Below, in pieces: positions 34,651 to 49,200 of a stretch of DNA of 64,000 nucleotides; the first letter of the stretch is position 1, and each line of letters starts with the position of its first letter. Under the pieces are notes generated by a model. That model saw nothing but the letters and a program-made list of their open reading frames with translations, was not told the origin of the DNA and did no database searches. The DNA lies in contig JAWUZG010000007.1 of the NCBI GenBank assembly GCA_036785705.1, positions 62,001 through 126,000 of the forward strand. Direction: 5' to 3'. The DNA is from Acanthornis magna. Lineage: Eukaryota > Chordata > Aves > Passeriformes > Acanthizidae. The translations under genes were made by a program, and so were the position numbers.

Positions 34651-37020
34651 TTAAATTTAACTTCCAGAGGACATGTAGTCTATAACTGTGAAGTGGACTG
34701 GAAGTCAGCTTTTTACTTACCCACAGTTAATTTTGTGAAACAAAGATGCATTGCTCCAAATGCACCAGAGCACATATTTTCTCTCAGTCTCTGATTAAAT
34801 ATGTTATTTAGAATGAGTTCCATTATTAAAGAAAAGGACTTTAACAAAAGATTCTCTGAAGCCCAAAAAGGAATTTCTAAAAAAAAAATTAGTTATAATC
34901 AGCACTTTTTCTTGATTTTTATCAAGTCAGTATAAAATTATTGTTAAGTAGCTTAACATTGTAAGTTAATTTCAGATCATCTTTTCTATAAAATAATTTT
35001 AATTAAATTATGTAATTCTGTAAAAATGACGTCACATCTCAGTTTTATAGACACGTATATATACATATACACACCTCAGGTTTATATACATAGGTATGGC
35101 AATATGAGGCCTTATGGCCAACAATTTTTTTCCTGATTTGCTGATTTTCACCAAGATAGCAGAGAAAATAAATGTTAGGAATTAATGAGTTCTTCAGAGT
35201 GTACCAGGAACCCTTCAGTCATCAGCCACTAAAGCTTATTCAGTCTGGCAGGCAACACAACTTAGTAGACTAATGATCTAAGATGATAGTTGAACTAAAA
35301 TCCCTTTTTTATGCATCAAAGCATGAAGTCAGGTAAAGTTATCAATTTATATTTAGTTGCTGCTTATTGTGAATAAATAAGCTGTCATTCTAAATAAGGT
35401 TTTGAAGCTAGTCAATTTATCAACCTATAATGAGAACAGCTAAATATTCTCAAAGCTGAGGAAATGATAATATTCATTTCAGGTTCAGATTTTAAAAGAT
35501 AAATTTAAAGTTCAAGGACATAACTTCAGAAATACCAGACAATTATCGTCAAGTGTTTTTAGCTGTTCCTGAAATTGAATCTTCTAGATATAAAATTTGG
35601 CCAGAACTTTTCAATGTATCATCTCTGAGTCTAGTTCATAGATAAGAAACACTTTATTAAAATATTTGGTGCATTTTACTTCTCACCCTAACTGAACACA
35701 GGACAGAAAAAGAGAAAAAAAGTGGGGAGTGGAATGGTCATCAAGAAAAATAACTTATTATTTTGAATAATTCTGATTTTCTTGTAATTTTCAGTTTTCA
35801 GGTGATAAGTTTCTAACCTGTTCATTAGTTGATCTAGTGTTTTCAATTTTTAACACTGACAGAGCTCATACATAAACGGGTAAAATGCACACAAAAATAC
35901 TGCCCTTGAAAACAGAGAAAGTGAATACAATAAAATCCTTGGATATAGTAAGTTCATGTCATAATTACAATGATTTTAATTTTGACTGTTAATGAAATAT
36001 TTGGACAAAATGCCACAGTTATCTGGAAAGCCATAAGACAAAGAAGATAAATTCAACAAAAAATGAAAGCACAGAAACAAGAAAGAGTGGATTTCCTTGT
36101 TATCTTTATTGAAATTTCCATCAGGAAGATTTAGGAAGTTATTTCTAGGAAATTGCTTCCAAAAGGCTGATTTTTTCCCCCTGAAGTTGTCCATTTTCTG
36201 GGTGGAATCCTTAATTGTGTGACCAAATTCACCAGCTTTTGTAGATAAAAGGAAATTTTATTTTCCAGAATGTCAAAACTAGCAAATGATAACCACTATG
36301 GACACCAGAAAAATCTTTAATTTCCTCTTTAATTTTCCAGCTTTGATGCTGAACCAGAATTGGGAATCAGGTTATTTATTCTGTTAAATCCAGAAAAAAA
36401 GGACAAATTACTAAAATTTGCCAGACAACTTTCTCTTAAAGACAAAACAGAGACTGACCTGTAAGAATAATTTTCAGCTGAGACTTAAAATATTTGTGTA
36501 GACCAATACACCTTAAAGATTATGTTCTTTTTGTTACTAAATGAGATGTAATTAAACTTTCAATTCACATCATTAATTCTTCACATTATTCTATTGCTAT
36601 GCAGTTGAAAAATAATTTCTTCTACCTTTGTTTCACTTCTGCTTCATTTGCATCTGCATTAATTATTTGCCGGATCATTAGAAACTCATGGTGTTGTTGA
36701 TGGCCTGCAAAAATAGTTGAACTTTGCATAATATAAAGACTTCTGACATGTTAGACAGAGCCAGTACTTCTGGTCTTCATTCTTAGAGTTTCTAGAAATA
36801 AGTTTGGGAAACAAGATCTTCAATTACTACCCACAACTTCCTCATACAACAGCTACCTACCAACTTCCTGATAGAAGTTTCAGCAAAGACAATAAATAAA
36901 CCCACATTTTCTCATTTCTGTGCTTTCTTTTTTTATGAATTTTTCTTCTTTCTCTTATGGTTGTCTAGATAATTAGTCTTTTTCTGGTCTTAATATTTCA
37001 TTAATAGATAGAATTAAAAT
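34651..37020. other. AT-rich non-coding DNA
   Basis: No gene, RNA or transposon was recognised. The segment 36540-36690 has dense TAAT and ATGCA-type motifs (CATTTGCATCTGCATTAATT) but nothing definite. Confidence 0.5.
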
Positions 37021-37023
37021 CAC

Positions 37024-37135
37024 AACTGAAGGACAGGATGCCATCCAGATGGATCTGGACAGCTTTGAGAAGTAGGTCCATGGGAATCTCATGAGGTTTA
37101 AGAAGACCAGATCCTGGTGCTGCACCTGCATCTTT
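37024..37135 (+). mobile_element. CR1 LINE internal fragment
   Basis: GGACAGGATGCCATCCAGAT, GATCTGGACAGCTTTGAGAA, CATGGGAATCTCATGAGGTT and TCCTGGTGCTGCACCTG follow the order of the CR1 ORF2 C-terminal region. Both ends are lost, so this is a rearranged remnant and not a simple 5' truncation. Confidence 0.75.
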
Positions 37136-37186
37136 GTCTTTCCCTCAATTTCCTTTTCAACAAATTGTTTTTACACAAACGTGTTC

Positions 37187-37229
37187 AAAAAAAAAAAAAA
37201 AAAAAGAAAAAAGAAAAAAAGAAAAAAAA
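37187..37229. repeat. A-rich tract with scattered G
   Basis: 19 A followed by GAAAAAA-type units to 37229. Confidence 0.9.
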
Positions 37230-40154
37230 CCATAGGCAGCTGCCCTTGACAGATCATTTCATGAAGGTCTGACTAATAAGTTGCATCAAGCTGTCTGTCT
37301 GAAGTCTCTCAATATAAGCCTCCCATAAATAGGCATTGATTGCCTCCATAAATACAAAAACTTTATTAGGCACTACATAATTACCCTCAATGGATGAAAA
37401 CATATTTATATAAACAGATTTTGAACTTTAAATCTCATTGTAGTGATCATTTAGTTAATTTAGATTCTTGGATATGAAACATTTCCTTTTATTATTTCTC
37501 AGTAAGCATTTAATACCAAACTTCCTCATTTTCACATTAATAGAGAACAAATCAATTTCTGTGTAATACTGCTATTACTTTTTCATAACTAGTAATAAAA
37601 ATTGTTGGGAACAAAGGCTAGCTAAATCTATCAGGCTTTTTGGTTTGCTTGGTATGTATATTTTGTATCAAGGATACACATGAGCCTGGGTTAGGGTCTC
37701 TATGTGTAGGCACTGTTAGTGTTGAGTTCCTGCATCAAGACAGGGAAACAAGTTCAGAAAAACTCCACTGCCCTATCAGATGCTGAACTGTGCATTGGAT
37801 AAGCACAAGATTGTCCAAGGCACTTATTTTCTTCTTCTCAAAACCCATTACTGCTACCTCTTTAATCTGTTTAATTTTACATGTCTAGTTGACCTTGGAG
37901 AATAAAAAACATACAACTTCACCATCAGCATGATATGTCTGATAACTTCCATTAGTAGACCTTTACTGCTGTCACTGATCCCCAGACATAAAATTTCTGT
38001 TGATTTTTTTCAGTCATACTGCCCATTTAGTAATATTACCTCTGACCAAAGAGTGCTGATAAGAAAGAGGGAAGTCAGATTCCATCTTAAGGATCTAATA
38101 AAAAATCTAAATCTAAATCTAAGCCTAAACAAAAATTAAATCTAATAAATAAAGTAATTAGACTCCCAAAGTAATTGATCACATTCAGATGCACTCTGTA
38201 TATTTCATAGCTAACCTATGAAACAGATTATATACAGAATTAACTCTCTAGAATATGTAATTTACTGTTTTGTGCGACTATCCTTAAGCAGACCTCAAAC
38301 TCTTCAACACAGAGCATGAGGTTTTTTGGGGAGGAATAGCCTTGCATTTTGTGCAATTCATATGTGAGCAATATATGACACAATCACAAAGTTATTTCTT
38401 TCTTAATTTTGATGAAACAGTAAGACTTGTTGATGAATCACTGATATAACTTTAAATGTTAAGTCTTTCTTCCCTTACCAGTGCCAATTGCTTGGAACAC
38501 TGTGTGACAATATGAATACATTTCAAGTCTATTTCCTCAGTGGTTTAAAATAGGTGTAATTAACATTTTCTAAGATACTTTGAGGCTTGTTATGAAATCT
38601 TTACCTACGAAAGAATGGAAAGTAGGGCTCCTGGTGTCGTACAAAGAGATGGAATCTGACTCTACAAGCTGGGATCTGCAATCAGCCCCTTCATAACCAG
38701 TTTGTTTCTGTGATGCTTTCTTTTCCCAAACGAAGAGTTCTCAACTCGTTAAAATCCAATAATTGGGTAAAGTTGATTCCATTATTATCAAAATCTTAAT
38801 AAATTGTTTTCAAAAATAAAGGACTATAGGGTGGTTGGATTGCTTTTTGGGTGGTGACCTCAAGAAGCTGAGTTTTAAAGTTAGGGTTTTTTTAAAAGGT
38901 TTATTATTTCCCAGTGATATACAATTATCAATTCCAGTATGGGTGCTTGGGACACCTGGAAATTGTGAATGCTATCTAGAAAATAAAGCTCAGTACAGAT
39001 GAGCTTTAATAAACTAAAACTACTGAAAATGCTATAAAAGAAGAATACATATTGAATTGTCTGGAATGTTTTTTCAAACAATTAAAGAATTCCATCATCT
39101 TAATTTATAGAATTCCTCATGAGAGAGAATATAATTACGAATACTTCCACTCAAACTAAAGAACAACTTACTTCAAGTTTTGCTAAAACTGTGGTCTGAG
39201 AAGAATAACAGAATAACATGCACTTCCGTGTGTCATTATGGCAGCAGGAACTATTTATTTCATAATTAACTAAAAGGTGAAAATAATATCTCTCTCCTTC
39301 CTGAAACATCATCTCTGAACAACAAAAGTGTCTTCTATTCTACTACTAGGTATTTTTTTTCACTTTATATAAAAAAGCTGCATACGAATATTACTTCATT
39401 CAAAAAGGCCTGATAGAAATTTATCAAGAAGTTCTACTTCATTAGAAGTTTAGTTACTTTTATTAATTAAGAGCCTTAATTAACAGACATATCTGGATAA
39501 CATTCAGGAATAAAAACAGAAAAAGTTTTGATTGTTTCAATTATTCTACTTGTGTAAGTTTGTTTTAGTAACCATTTCGCATGAAATATAGAAGCTCACA
39601 CCTTAATTAGTAAATAAAACTCCTACACAAGAGAAAAGGTCAGTTATTTATTTAGCCAGGTAAGTGTCAAGAAAACCAAACCAAACCCCCCCAAAAATCC
39701 CAAATCAACAAACAAAAAACTCTACAAAAATTTATTGAGGAAACAAGTCCTTCTGCACTTTGTATTCAAGTATGAGACCTTGTTGAGATTTGAGATTCTG
39801 CCAAACTTCATACAGAACTATGATTTTGAATGTCTGTAAGACTGTTCAACCAACCTAGAATTTTTTTTTGTTGGGTTTTTTTTTTGGTTTTTTTGGTTTT
39901 TTTGTTTAGCTGAGGAGACAGTTAGAATAACTCCAACCCATCAGTCACCATTAACTATTGTCCCTTTGAGCCAGGGTACAAGTGAATGGAAAGAGTCAAG
40001 TCTGACAAGGGCCTGCTGGACACAGTTAGAAATTTCTGTTGAGATACCATGAAGTATACACACATACGCAATTGAGTGAGGAAAAAGAAATTCATGTATT
40101 GCATTGGAACTTTTAAAATTATTACATTATAGGCTGCATTCAAAAGGAGACATT

Positions 40155-40177
40155 CATTTATTTATTTATTTATTTTT
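40155..40177. repeat. (TTTA)n microsatellite
   Basis: About five tandem copies of TTTA. Confidence 0.9.
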
Positions 40178-43100
40178 AGATATGTTTATGCATTTTTATA
40201 TTTTTATACTTCCGAAAGCCTAAGAAAGTTCTTCCTGATAACTATACTGAGAAACTTCAAACAAATTTCAGGATAATATTCTTAATATATTAATCAGGCA
40301 ACAGAACTTAAATACATTTTCCCTTTCCAAACTCTCTATTTCCTCCGAACAGTTTCATAGTTGGTGTTTAGGATCTGATCTTTTGCATATTTGATTCCTC
40401 TACAGCTGATTAGGATTGTACCCACTTCCTACCTTCCTGTTTTAATCAGCAAGGTTGGCTGGGTTTTGTTGTTTTTGAAAAGGTACCATGCCAATCCACA
40501 TGATAACACTATTTGCATGGCCCTGGTTCTTACACTATGAGCAAGTTGTGCTGTAAAATGTCTGTGTGGGTGACAAAACAAAAAAAAAAAGAACAAGCCT
40601 CAAAATCTTGACATTGAACTCTTCATTGTAGTCTTACTGAAGTGGTTCTGAGCATGTATAAGCAGACATCATATGACACCTGAAATGCTCTGTATTAAGA
40701 GCATTTGCTCTTGCAGTGCAGCTACTGTCAAGGTCAACAGGAGTTATTTCTGATCAAAGGAAAAAATAAAACTAATACAAATAAATAAAATAAAACACTA
40801 AATTTACATCATTGATTTATTGACTATTATTGTGTTAAAACAGAAGATCTTTGAATTATTATTCACTATGTACCATAAGAAGAAATAAAGTGATATATGA
40901 GCAGTTTGACCTGTATATAGCATCATAAAGGGAAGCTATTTCAAATTTCTTACATTTTTTGTCTGAGAGAAAAGGTGAACTGAATCACTAGCCTTCACTC
41001 TGAGGTTTTTAATTTGATAAGATATATAAGCCAATATCTATTTCGTTACTATCACATTAAATTATTTTTCCTGTAATTCCATGAAAAAAGAAATCAGGAA
41101 TACTGGAAGGAATTGCCAAGTATAACCCTGTCCTTATTGGGTAGACTTGGGAAAAAATTGGGGGGATAAATATGCAAAGTTGAAAAACTGGTCTTCAGAT
41201 TTGGACTATTGTACCTTCTCACTGCTGTTGGTTTTATTGCTAATTCTGTTACATGTGTCCTTGTCCCAGGTAACATGAAGGTTTATTTTATTTTGTAAAA
41301 AGAAACCTTTGACAAACCACAGACCTGGAGAAGTAAGACTTTATCAGCCAGTCAAATAAATATATCAGTTATTGCTGTGAATCTTTTAGGAGGCAAAAGT
41401 TTATCTTACTCTTCTCCTTTCTGATGCCAGACATTTTTTGTCTGACTCGTAATTTCTACTACCTTAACATTAACCAGTTCTTGCAGCTGAAATTTTGCAA
41501 TAGATAAAGAGGATGAACTGAAATATTTTTTCAAAAATTAAATATATAAATTATATAAGCAAGTCAAACCCTCAGAAAATAAATGCAGTTTTTCAGTTAG
41601 TACAGGAGCTTAGTATTAAGGCACCATGTTACAGAGAAGCAATGTTGTTCTATAAACATCTGAAGAAATGCTTGGAAACTTCATTTAACTAGTCAGTTGT
41701 TTTCAGCCTCATATATTGTTCACCTCTTCTTAATATTTTCTGAATAATGCTTCTAGCATATCCTTAGAACCTTTTTTCTAATAATTTGGGTTTGAAAGCA
41801 GAACATATGTTGTAGCCATCTGTGTTTACTATTTTTTTAGATAGCATCCATATTCTATTACACTGGAAGGTAATAGTTCTCCTTCAGCTAGCACAACGTA
41901 TTTTAAAATAGTGACTGGTTTTTGTCCCCACCACTTTCTCTCCCTTTGTTGCTCTTTGGTCTGAAGTCATGGGTCAATCGTGATAAGTTAGAAGCTTTTT
42001 CCTTCACTTTTATAAATTGTATGGTGAAAAAATTGTGGTTTTATTATAAAGTCAAAGCAGAGAAGTATAGCTCTCTGAAGACATCAAAAAGCCCTCTAGC
42101 AAAGTAGGAAGTATCCAAGTGTGAATTTAGTTTGAGTTTGGAGATAGATGATTTGTCAAGAACCTTCATTGTCCAGCTGAATCTCTGAGAGATACAGAAA
42201 AAATCCTTCAGTCAGGAGGTTAAAAATGAAATCTTGGTAACTATCTAGGTACTTCATTTCCTACAGCTGGATGAAAACTGAAAACTTTCACACCAATCAT
42301 TAATATAGTGGGAAAATCCCCCCAGAGTCACTGCTTGTATTTCCTCATAATATATTTTTAACCCAACCCTAAAACTTGTTTATCTCTACCCTTAGACCTA
42401 ACCTCTTGTGCAGATAAGTGGAAACTAAATGATTTAGAGCTTTTCTTGCATTTGGTGTAGTGAAGTCCTGCATTGAAGTGAAGGTGTTTAACATAACATT
42501 CACCATCCAGATGATGGCAATGGAAGTTGTTAACACTCATTCAATACACATCTTGCAACATAAACTAAACACATTCTAAAATCATTTAATCCCCATTAAA
42601 TCTGTATTTGTGTTTTGCTTTCAAATCATGCTTTGCTATGTCCTCAAAGCACCTTACAATTTCTAAAGTATTTGTCTTTTGAGGAAATGTGAACTTTAGG
42701 AGGGTGATTAGCTTAGTCTTCAAGACAGGAACTGAAGTATAATGGATTTGTGATTGAGTTTAACTTACATATCTATGCTAAAGACTACACCGAACTGAGT
42801 TCCCAAATTTTGTCCTTTCATCACAGTCACGGAATAACTTTTCTCCTATACCTAAAGCAAGATGTTCAGAATACCATAATTATCTCTTTATTTTAAAACT
42901 ATTGCAAAACCACAATTTTTACTATTAATGATTGCAACTGGGTTTTAAGTAATCAATAGCAGTTAAGCACAACATTTTCTGTAGAGAAAACAGCAGGTAG
43001 GAGAGGGAGAGAGCATAAAATACTCTGATTTTTTTTTTTCCTTTTTGTTCCCCTTTTTTTGTTTATATATCTTGTGGAATGGATATTTCCTGACCTGGAT

Positions 43101-44016
43101 AAGCTGAGATGATAGGAACCACAAGACAGTGGCTGTTTTCAACATGTTCAATGATAAGAAGAAAAGCATATTCAGTGGTATTTATTATAACAGAAAGCAC
43201 AAATCTGCTGTTCCATTGTAATAGCACTCTTCCAGTCTCAGCAAGCTGAAACACATAAAAGACATGTTTACATCATAATGTGTCATATTATAAAATATGA
43301 ATTCTCGGTTTTGCTTTTAAGTACTGAAGGGACTGAATCATAAATACCAGGCTTTTTGTACTGAACAATAAAAGAAAGCACAATTTACTGAGTCATCCTA
43401 CCTTTAGGGTGAATCTATTACACCTTCTATTGGTTTTATTCAGTTACACATATGATTTGAAAATATTCTTTCTGTTTCAGGATGAATCTCTTCAGCTGTC
43501 ATGGAGCAAAATGCATAGCAAAAAACAACAGAAATTATGTTTCTGTATAGGTCACTCAAATAATTGGCCTTGCATAATGCACACACATGAAGCTGGAGAT
43601 TCATTTACATTGAGCAATATTGCTTGGTTTAAAGTGGGATGGAATAACCTTAATGTGCTCATGGGCAAGCTTTGCTGTGTCACATTAGTCGTTCTTAATC
43701 TTGCCAAGTGGACTCTTTAATCTCAGGAGAAGACACCACTGACATATTATAATTTTGAAAGCAGAATTCACATTAATTGACAGGACTCCATTTGGAATAT
43801 ATCCATTAAGCTATATGTGTGTTTGTAACACATTCATTCTGCTGTTAGATTAAACATAAATACAGAAAATGTTAGTAAAAATTAGTCTTTTGAGGAGTCA
43901 ATGTTATCATTGTCAACTTTTTGTAGACATGTTCACGGATAGTTATTAATATAAGTTATCTTACTGAACCTAGTTACAGTCTAATTACCATTAATTGATA
44001 TGGGCAGACTGCATAA

Positions 44017-44042
44017 AAAACCAAAAACTGATTTTTGGTTTT
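44017..44042. repeat. Perfect inverted repeat, 11-bp arms, 4-base loop
   Basis: AAAACCAAAAA (44017-44027) and TTTTTGGTTTT (44032-44042) surround CTGA. Outer CATAAA/TTTATG bases extend pairing with a small bulge. Confidence 0.9.
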
Positions 44043-46164
44043 ATGAGGTCTTATAATAACAGAACTCAAAGTTGTATTTGATAGTTATATAAATTCTTCT
44101 TTTGGCAGAAATTTTCCTTTGACCAAAAAAACTCCAAAACAAGTATATAGAGCCATTTTCACAACACGTGAAGCTACTAATTTTTTTTAAAAGTCTATTT
44201 ATTTACACAATACCATTTAATTAATTATGTTTATTTCTACAAGAAAGGAATAATACACAAAGAGTTTACAGCTTATAATTTTCACATTAAATCATAGTTA
44301 TGTGATGCCTAGAACAGAAGAAGTTATGGTGGCACTTACACTGGTAGGCTGGAATCTAGTTTTTCCAGAATACCTTATTATTAATTGTCGACATTGTGAG
44401 CTATACTGACAATCAGATACCTTGAAACAGCTAAAATTTCTCTCTGAATAAGAAAGACTTATTCTAGTTTCTAAACTCAAGGCTCCAGAAAGTTTCCCTT
44501 TTGTAATTAAAATTCTCCCTCTTTTAATACCTCCCATTCCACAATCTCAGCAGAACCCATTCATACACCGCATGGCAGACTCAGAGAGAACCACAGTGAT
44601 CATTGCAACAATAACCTTATGGACACCAAATGGCCTTTCTGTCTTCAAAGTGCATGGAACTTGCAGAACCCTACACCCAAAACCATGCTAAATTTGGGGT
44701 GCACAAATTCATGTCATGTCCTAAGCTTCTAAAGAGCTATGGCCATACTTTGTTCATTTTATCCAAATCCATTGTATTTAGATGAATTGTTAAATTACGT
44801 TCAGATGTAATAATATTTTTTTCTTTTCATGCATGAAACTCTAGATGATTAGGCTGATTTAAGCAATTAAAGGTCAGATTTGAGTCCAGTCTAAGTTAGT
44901 CACATTCTCACTTAGAGCATGCAGTATTTCAGGAGATGAGCTGTGAAACTACTATTTAGGTTTGATCCAATTTTTTTAAATACATATCTATGGTAAATCA
45001 AGGTAAATTTTAAGTAGAAGGTTCATTTGCCAATAAGGAGACATGATATTTATGAAAGAGAAACCACATTCATTGTCCTTTTTCAAATGAAGCCTACAGT
45101 CATAACTACAGTAAGCAGACATTTGTAACATAAATATACTTTGCATGATCTTGATCAGCAGAAAATGCTACTTGTTTAGCATTTGGAATACAATTAGGAT
45201 AGATTGTTCCAGCAATACCACAGTGCCTAGGAAAAACAAGACTTTGCTTTTAATCTGAACTTGATTCAGTTCAGGCAAAGAATATAATTGCTCACTTGAA
45301 GTCACTGACAACTGATTGTAAATTTTTTGTTTTGATATGTTATTCTAACATCCCAGTATCTCAGAATAAGTAGAAATCCACATTGATTTTAATGTAATAG
45401 TTGATAAAATATTTTTTTCTTGCATCAAAATGCTTCAGTTGCATATTTTGCTTTCTCTGTTGTACTAAAGATAGGGAAGAGTACTTTTACTTTTAGTATT
45501 TTACTAAATAATATTCTCCAGCCAGTGTGTTTCCATCTCCTTTACATATTCTCCATCTCCATCTTAAGAACAGACAATGATTTGCAAAGTTAAAATGACC
45601 CTTCTCTCTCATTTATTTTCTGTTATATTATTATTTTCTTTGTGTGGAATCATAAAATAATAACAGAAATACGTCATACTATCACAGAGGCCAACTACAT
45701 TCATATATTTTGTAAATTATTTTCTGGTTCCTCTGTTATTTGGCAACAGCATTCTGCACTCATTTCAGGCTTGCTCAGGTATACAAATTACTGCACGTTT
45801 ATATTTCATAAGGAATATTTTCCACTCTTGGCAATATTACTAAGTAAATTACTGAAAGCTGTGTATAGTAAACAATCTCCATTTTGCAAATGGTTTTGAG
45901 TTTTCTACATCTGGCTTTGTGTCAGGTAAGGTTCAAACGGAAAGTTTTGAATACTCTGAGAAAAGAAATTCTAAACAAAATTCTTATGTTGTTAGAAACT
46001 ATTATTTCATTTTCTTTCAGGAAAATAAAATTTCATTTCACTTAAATTTTCCAGTAGCTTCCAAGAAAGTTTTTTGTGTTTGTGTATCTTGATAGATACT
46101 GAAATATGACTTTTTAGCAAAAGAACGTAAGTCAAACTAATTAACTTATTTCTTTAATTCCGAG

Positions 46165-46224
46165 AGTGTGAAACAGGATGTCACGGCCATTATCAGAAGT
46201 TTTCATCCCAGTCCGTTTCACACT
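46165..46224. repeat. 60-base hairpin-forming inverted repeat
   Basis: AGTGTGAAAC (46165-46174) pairs exactly with GTTTCACACT (46215-46224). Inside it, GGATG (46176-46180) pairs with CATCC (46204-46208). The result is a two-part stem of about 15 bp with a ~23-base loop. Confidence 0.8.
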
Positions 46225-49200
46225 GGATAAAAGTATATTTCTTATTTCTAACCTAACTCATCTTCCCTTTGATTTGTTATGATTTTTTTTCTGGCAAACT
46301 GAGAGGCCATCTGCTACAAGATTTTTGTACTTTAATAGCTGTGAATCTTCCATCGAGTAAATTAAAACTTCTAATTTTGTACCAAAACTATTCTGTTCTG
46401 TCGCAGTTAAGATAATACTGTACTTCGTATTTATTTTTTAATTTGGCATTTGACATTCATTTGTTATCTATTTTGCTTTTTTCAAACATCCTTCACATCT
46501 TAACAGAATATTAAATATTTTCATCATTTTATTTCAGATTTTTTTAAACTTAATAAATCATCCTGAAAATATTTTTATTATCAACTGAAGTTTCACTCTT
46601 TTATTTTTATGTCTGCCTTAAAATCTGGGAAATTAGGCCAAAATTCTTGGTGCATTCAGATCAAGAGTTGTTCTTTTTTTGCACATGAGTAATCAAATAC
46701 TCACCTGAGCATGACGAGCCTTCACTTTCAGTTCATTGATTTGTAACTTTCTTTCTCTGCAAAATCTGATGTAAAATTATGCTGTGTGTTTTCTGCTGGA
46801 AAGAAAATATTTGTAGTTTCTAGAATCTTCAAGGGTGTTTTCATGTTTTGTACAGCAATACATCTGACTAATGGTGTGAGATACAAGTTAAGCTGAAAGT
46901 CTTGATGGGTTTGTTTTATAGATGAACAGAGAATATTCATACTTAAAATGGTCTTTCAAGCAAAAAAAATCCTTCTTATTCTGTAGAAGAAAAATTCTAT
47001 CCAAAATTAATAAAAAATAGGGCTAAATCTGCTTTTACAGTAGGATAAAAACTAGCATTCCATCCAACCACATATGAAACATTTGGGAATGCTCCTGAAA
47101 GATACTGCCTATTCAGCATTTCTTTTGTTCATTCTTGGCTTTCTGGTCTTGTTAAAGTTAATGATCTTACAAGAAAATTGCTGTTAATTAATGAACAACT
47201 ACTTCACTATTTTTTCAGCCTATCCTTTACCAAAATCAAGTTGTTTCTATCTAAAAGATTTGTGGCATTGTCAGTATTCTTTTTTACTTTGAATATTATG
47301 AAGAATAATTCAATATTTAGCTGTTTGTCTTTTTTTTTTTCCCCATTATGTTAATTTTCTTCAGTACTGGGACAATTTCCAGACTGTATAAATTTAAAAT
47401 GCCAAATGAATCTTAGAAAGTTGTGGTATAAAATACATATATAATACAAGAGAAAATGTCCTTTAATGAATGAAGTACATAGGATCCCACCTTTGCGACC
47501 AAACCATGGTCATATGTGGTCATCTGGAATGATAAAAATAAAATATAAATTTCAGCCACTTCTGTTTCTGTTAGAATGGTATTTCAAACAGTGATTACAC
47601 TGAAAACAAAAAGAAAGCCCTTGTAACCTTGAAAAGCAAAACAGAAAAAAGTAAAGTCTTACCTATCTAAACTTTAAATAAATCCACACCTATGATTTCT
47701 TATTGTTATATTTGTGATGTCACTTTTTTCTCTACCAAAATAACATGGATTATAATATATAATCTTCATAAAATTTGTATGCAAACACCATATTTATGTC
47801 TAAATTCGGAAATTGATTTTCATTAATGATACAGCTCATTGGATAAAGAGCAAGCCAGTTTGTAAATATTTTGATATGTGCAAAAACATGTGTTATATAA
47901 ACAGAAACAGATTTTGGATTCTGTGATTACCTTTGGGTGAACAGATTTTAAAGCTGGTACATTTCTGGTGTGATAGATACAACTTTAGAACCTAGGGATA
48001 GTCATGCATTTTATTATACCTATAATTTTTTTAAATGAGGTATCCTTTGAGGTGTTATGCTATGGAGTGTAAAGTGAAATGATAACTTAAACTTTATACC
48101 ATTTTTATGGCATTTTTCTAAAATAAACAATCACCATCATTCAGGTTTTCTGACTAAATAAGTTGTAGACATCAATAATTCCTAAGAGCAGGCAACTTTT
48201 GGGGAGTAATATGTCTTTGTTTAATTGTGGGATGTCATTATTACTACAAAAGTGCTGAATACTGAGAGAAGTTTAAAGCTGTATGTACAAAGTTGTCATT
48301 TTCAGCTTGTTAAAATTGGAATGTCTGAAACCAAGACTGATTGGGAAGAGGGAAACTAGATTCAAGAAATGAATGACTTAATTTTATTTTGATAACCAAA
48401 CTGATTTGGCTGTCATCTGAAGCTAGAACACAACAACAGCTGTTTAAAATTTTCTGCATTTCTGAAGCAATTTTACAATGCAAGGTAGTCCAAAATTTTG
48501 ACTTGAAAGACAAAGTCACAATTCTTTACATTTTAGCTTGGTTTTCCATAGCCCTGTTTTGAGAATATAATACATAACTGATGCCAGACTTTTTTTTGTT
48601 ATTTACAAACATTTAGTTGAAGTTTGTCTTTGGCTAAAGAAGTGATCTATCTTCCAAACCTTCAAATTACTAAACTTGTGTTTTCACTGTGAAAAACTGA
48701 TATTTTCCTAAGATCTTCTAAGTTTTCTTGTAACAAATCATATTTTCAGTATCTACCAAATAAATGGGAAAGTAGGAAATTCTACTAATAACACCACTCA
48801 CCAGGGCAATGGCAATATGGAGAAAAATCCAGAAAAATTCAACATTCAGTGATTGTTCTAGTCTCTGTAAGCCAGTAGTCAGATTTAGCCACTCCGGTTC
48901 AATCATAGTCCAGTTAGATTTGAACAGCAGATAAAAGGTGATGCCACTAGACTATTCCTCTTCCTTATGAGTTATTGGAAAACAGCAACTCCTCCTGAAT
49001 GCCAAAGATCCAGTAGGTCATTAGGAGTGTATCCAACTGGACTGATTGTTGAAACAGTTTGTTCAGGTTTTCAGGCTTTACCGTAGCAGATGAGAATCTG
49101 GGCTATTCATTTATTATGTGGAAAAATGTTAGTAATAGTAAAAATTCCTATATTAATTGATTAATTGAAAAATTATTCACATTGTCTGAGAGCAGAACAC

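Noticed and set aside
34464..34685. 73-codon Glu/Gly/Arg/Lys repeat frame
   Set aside because: It is direct translation of the purine microsatellite and has no independent evidence of coding.
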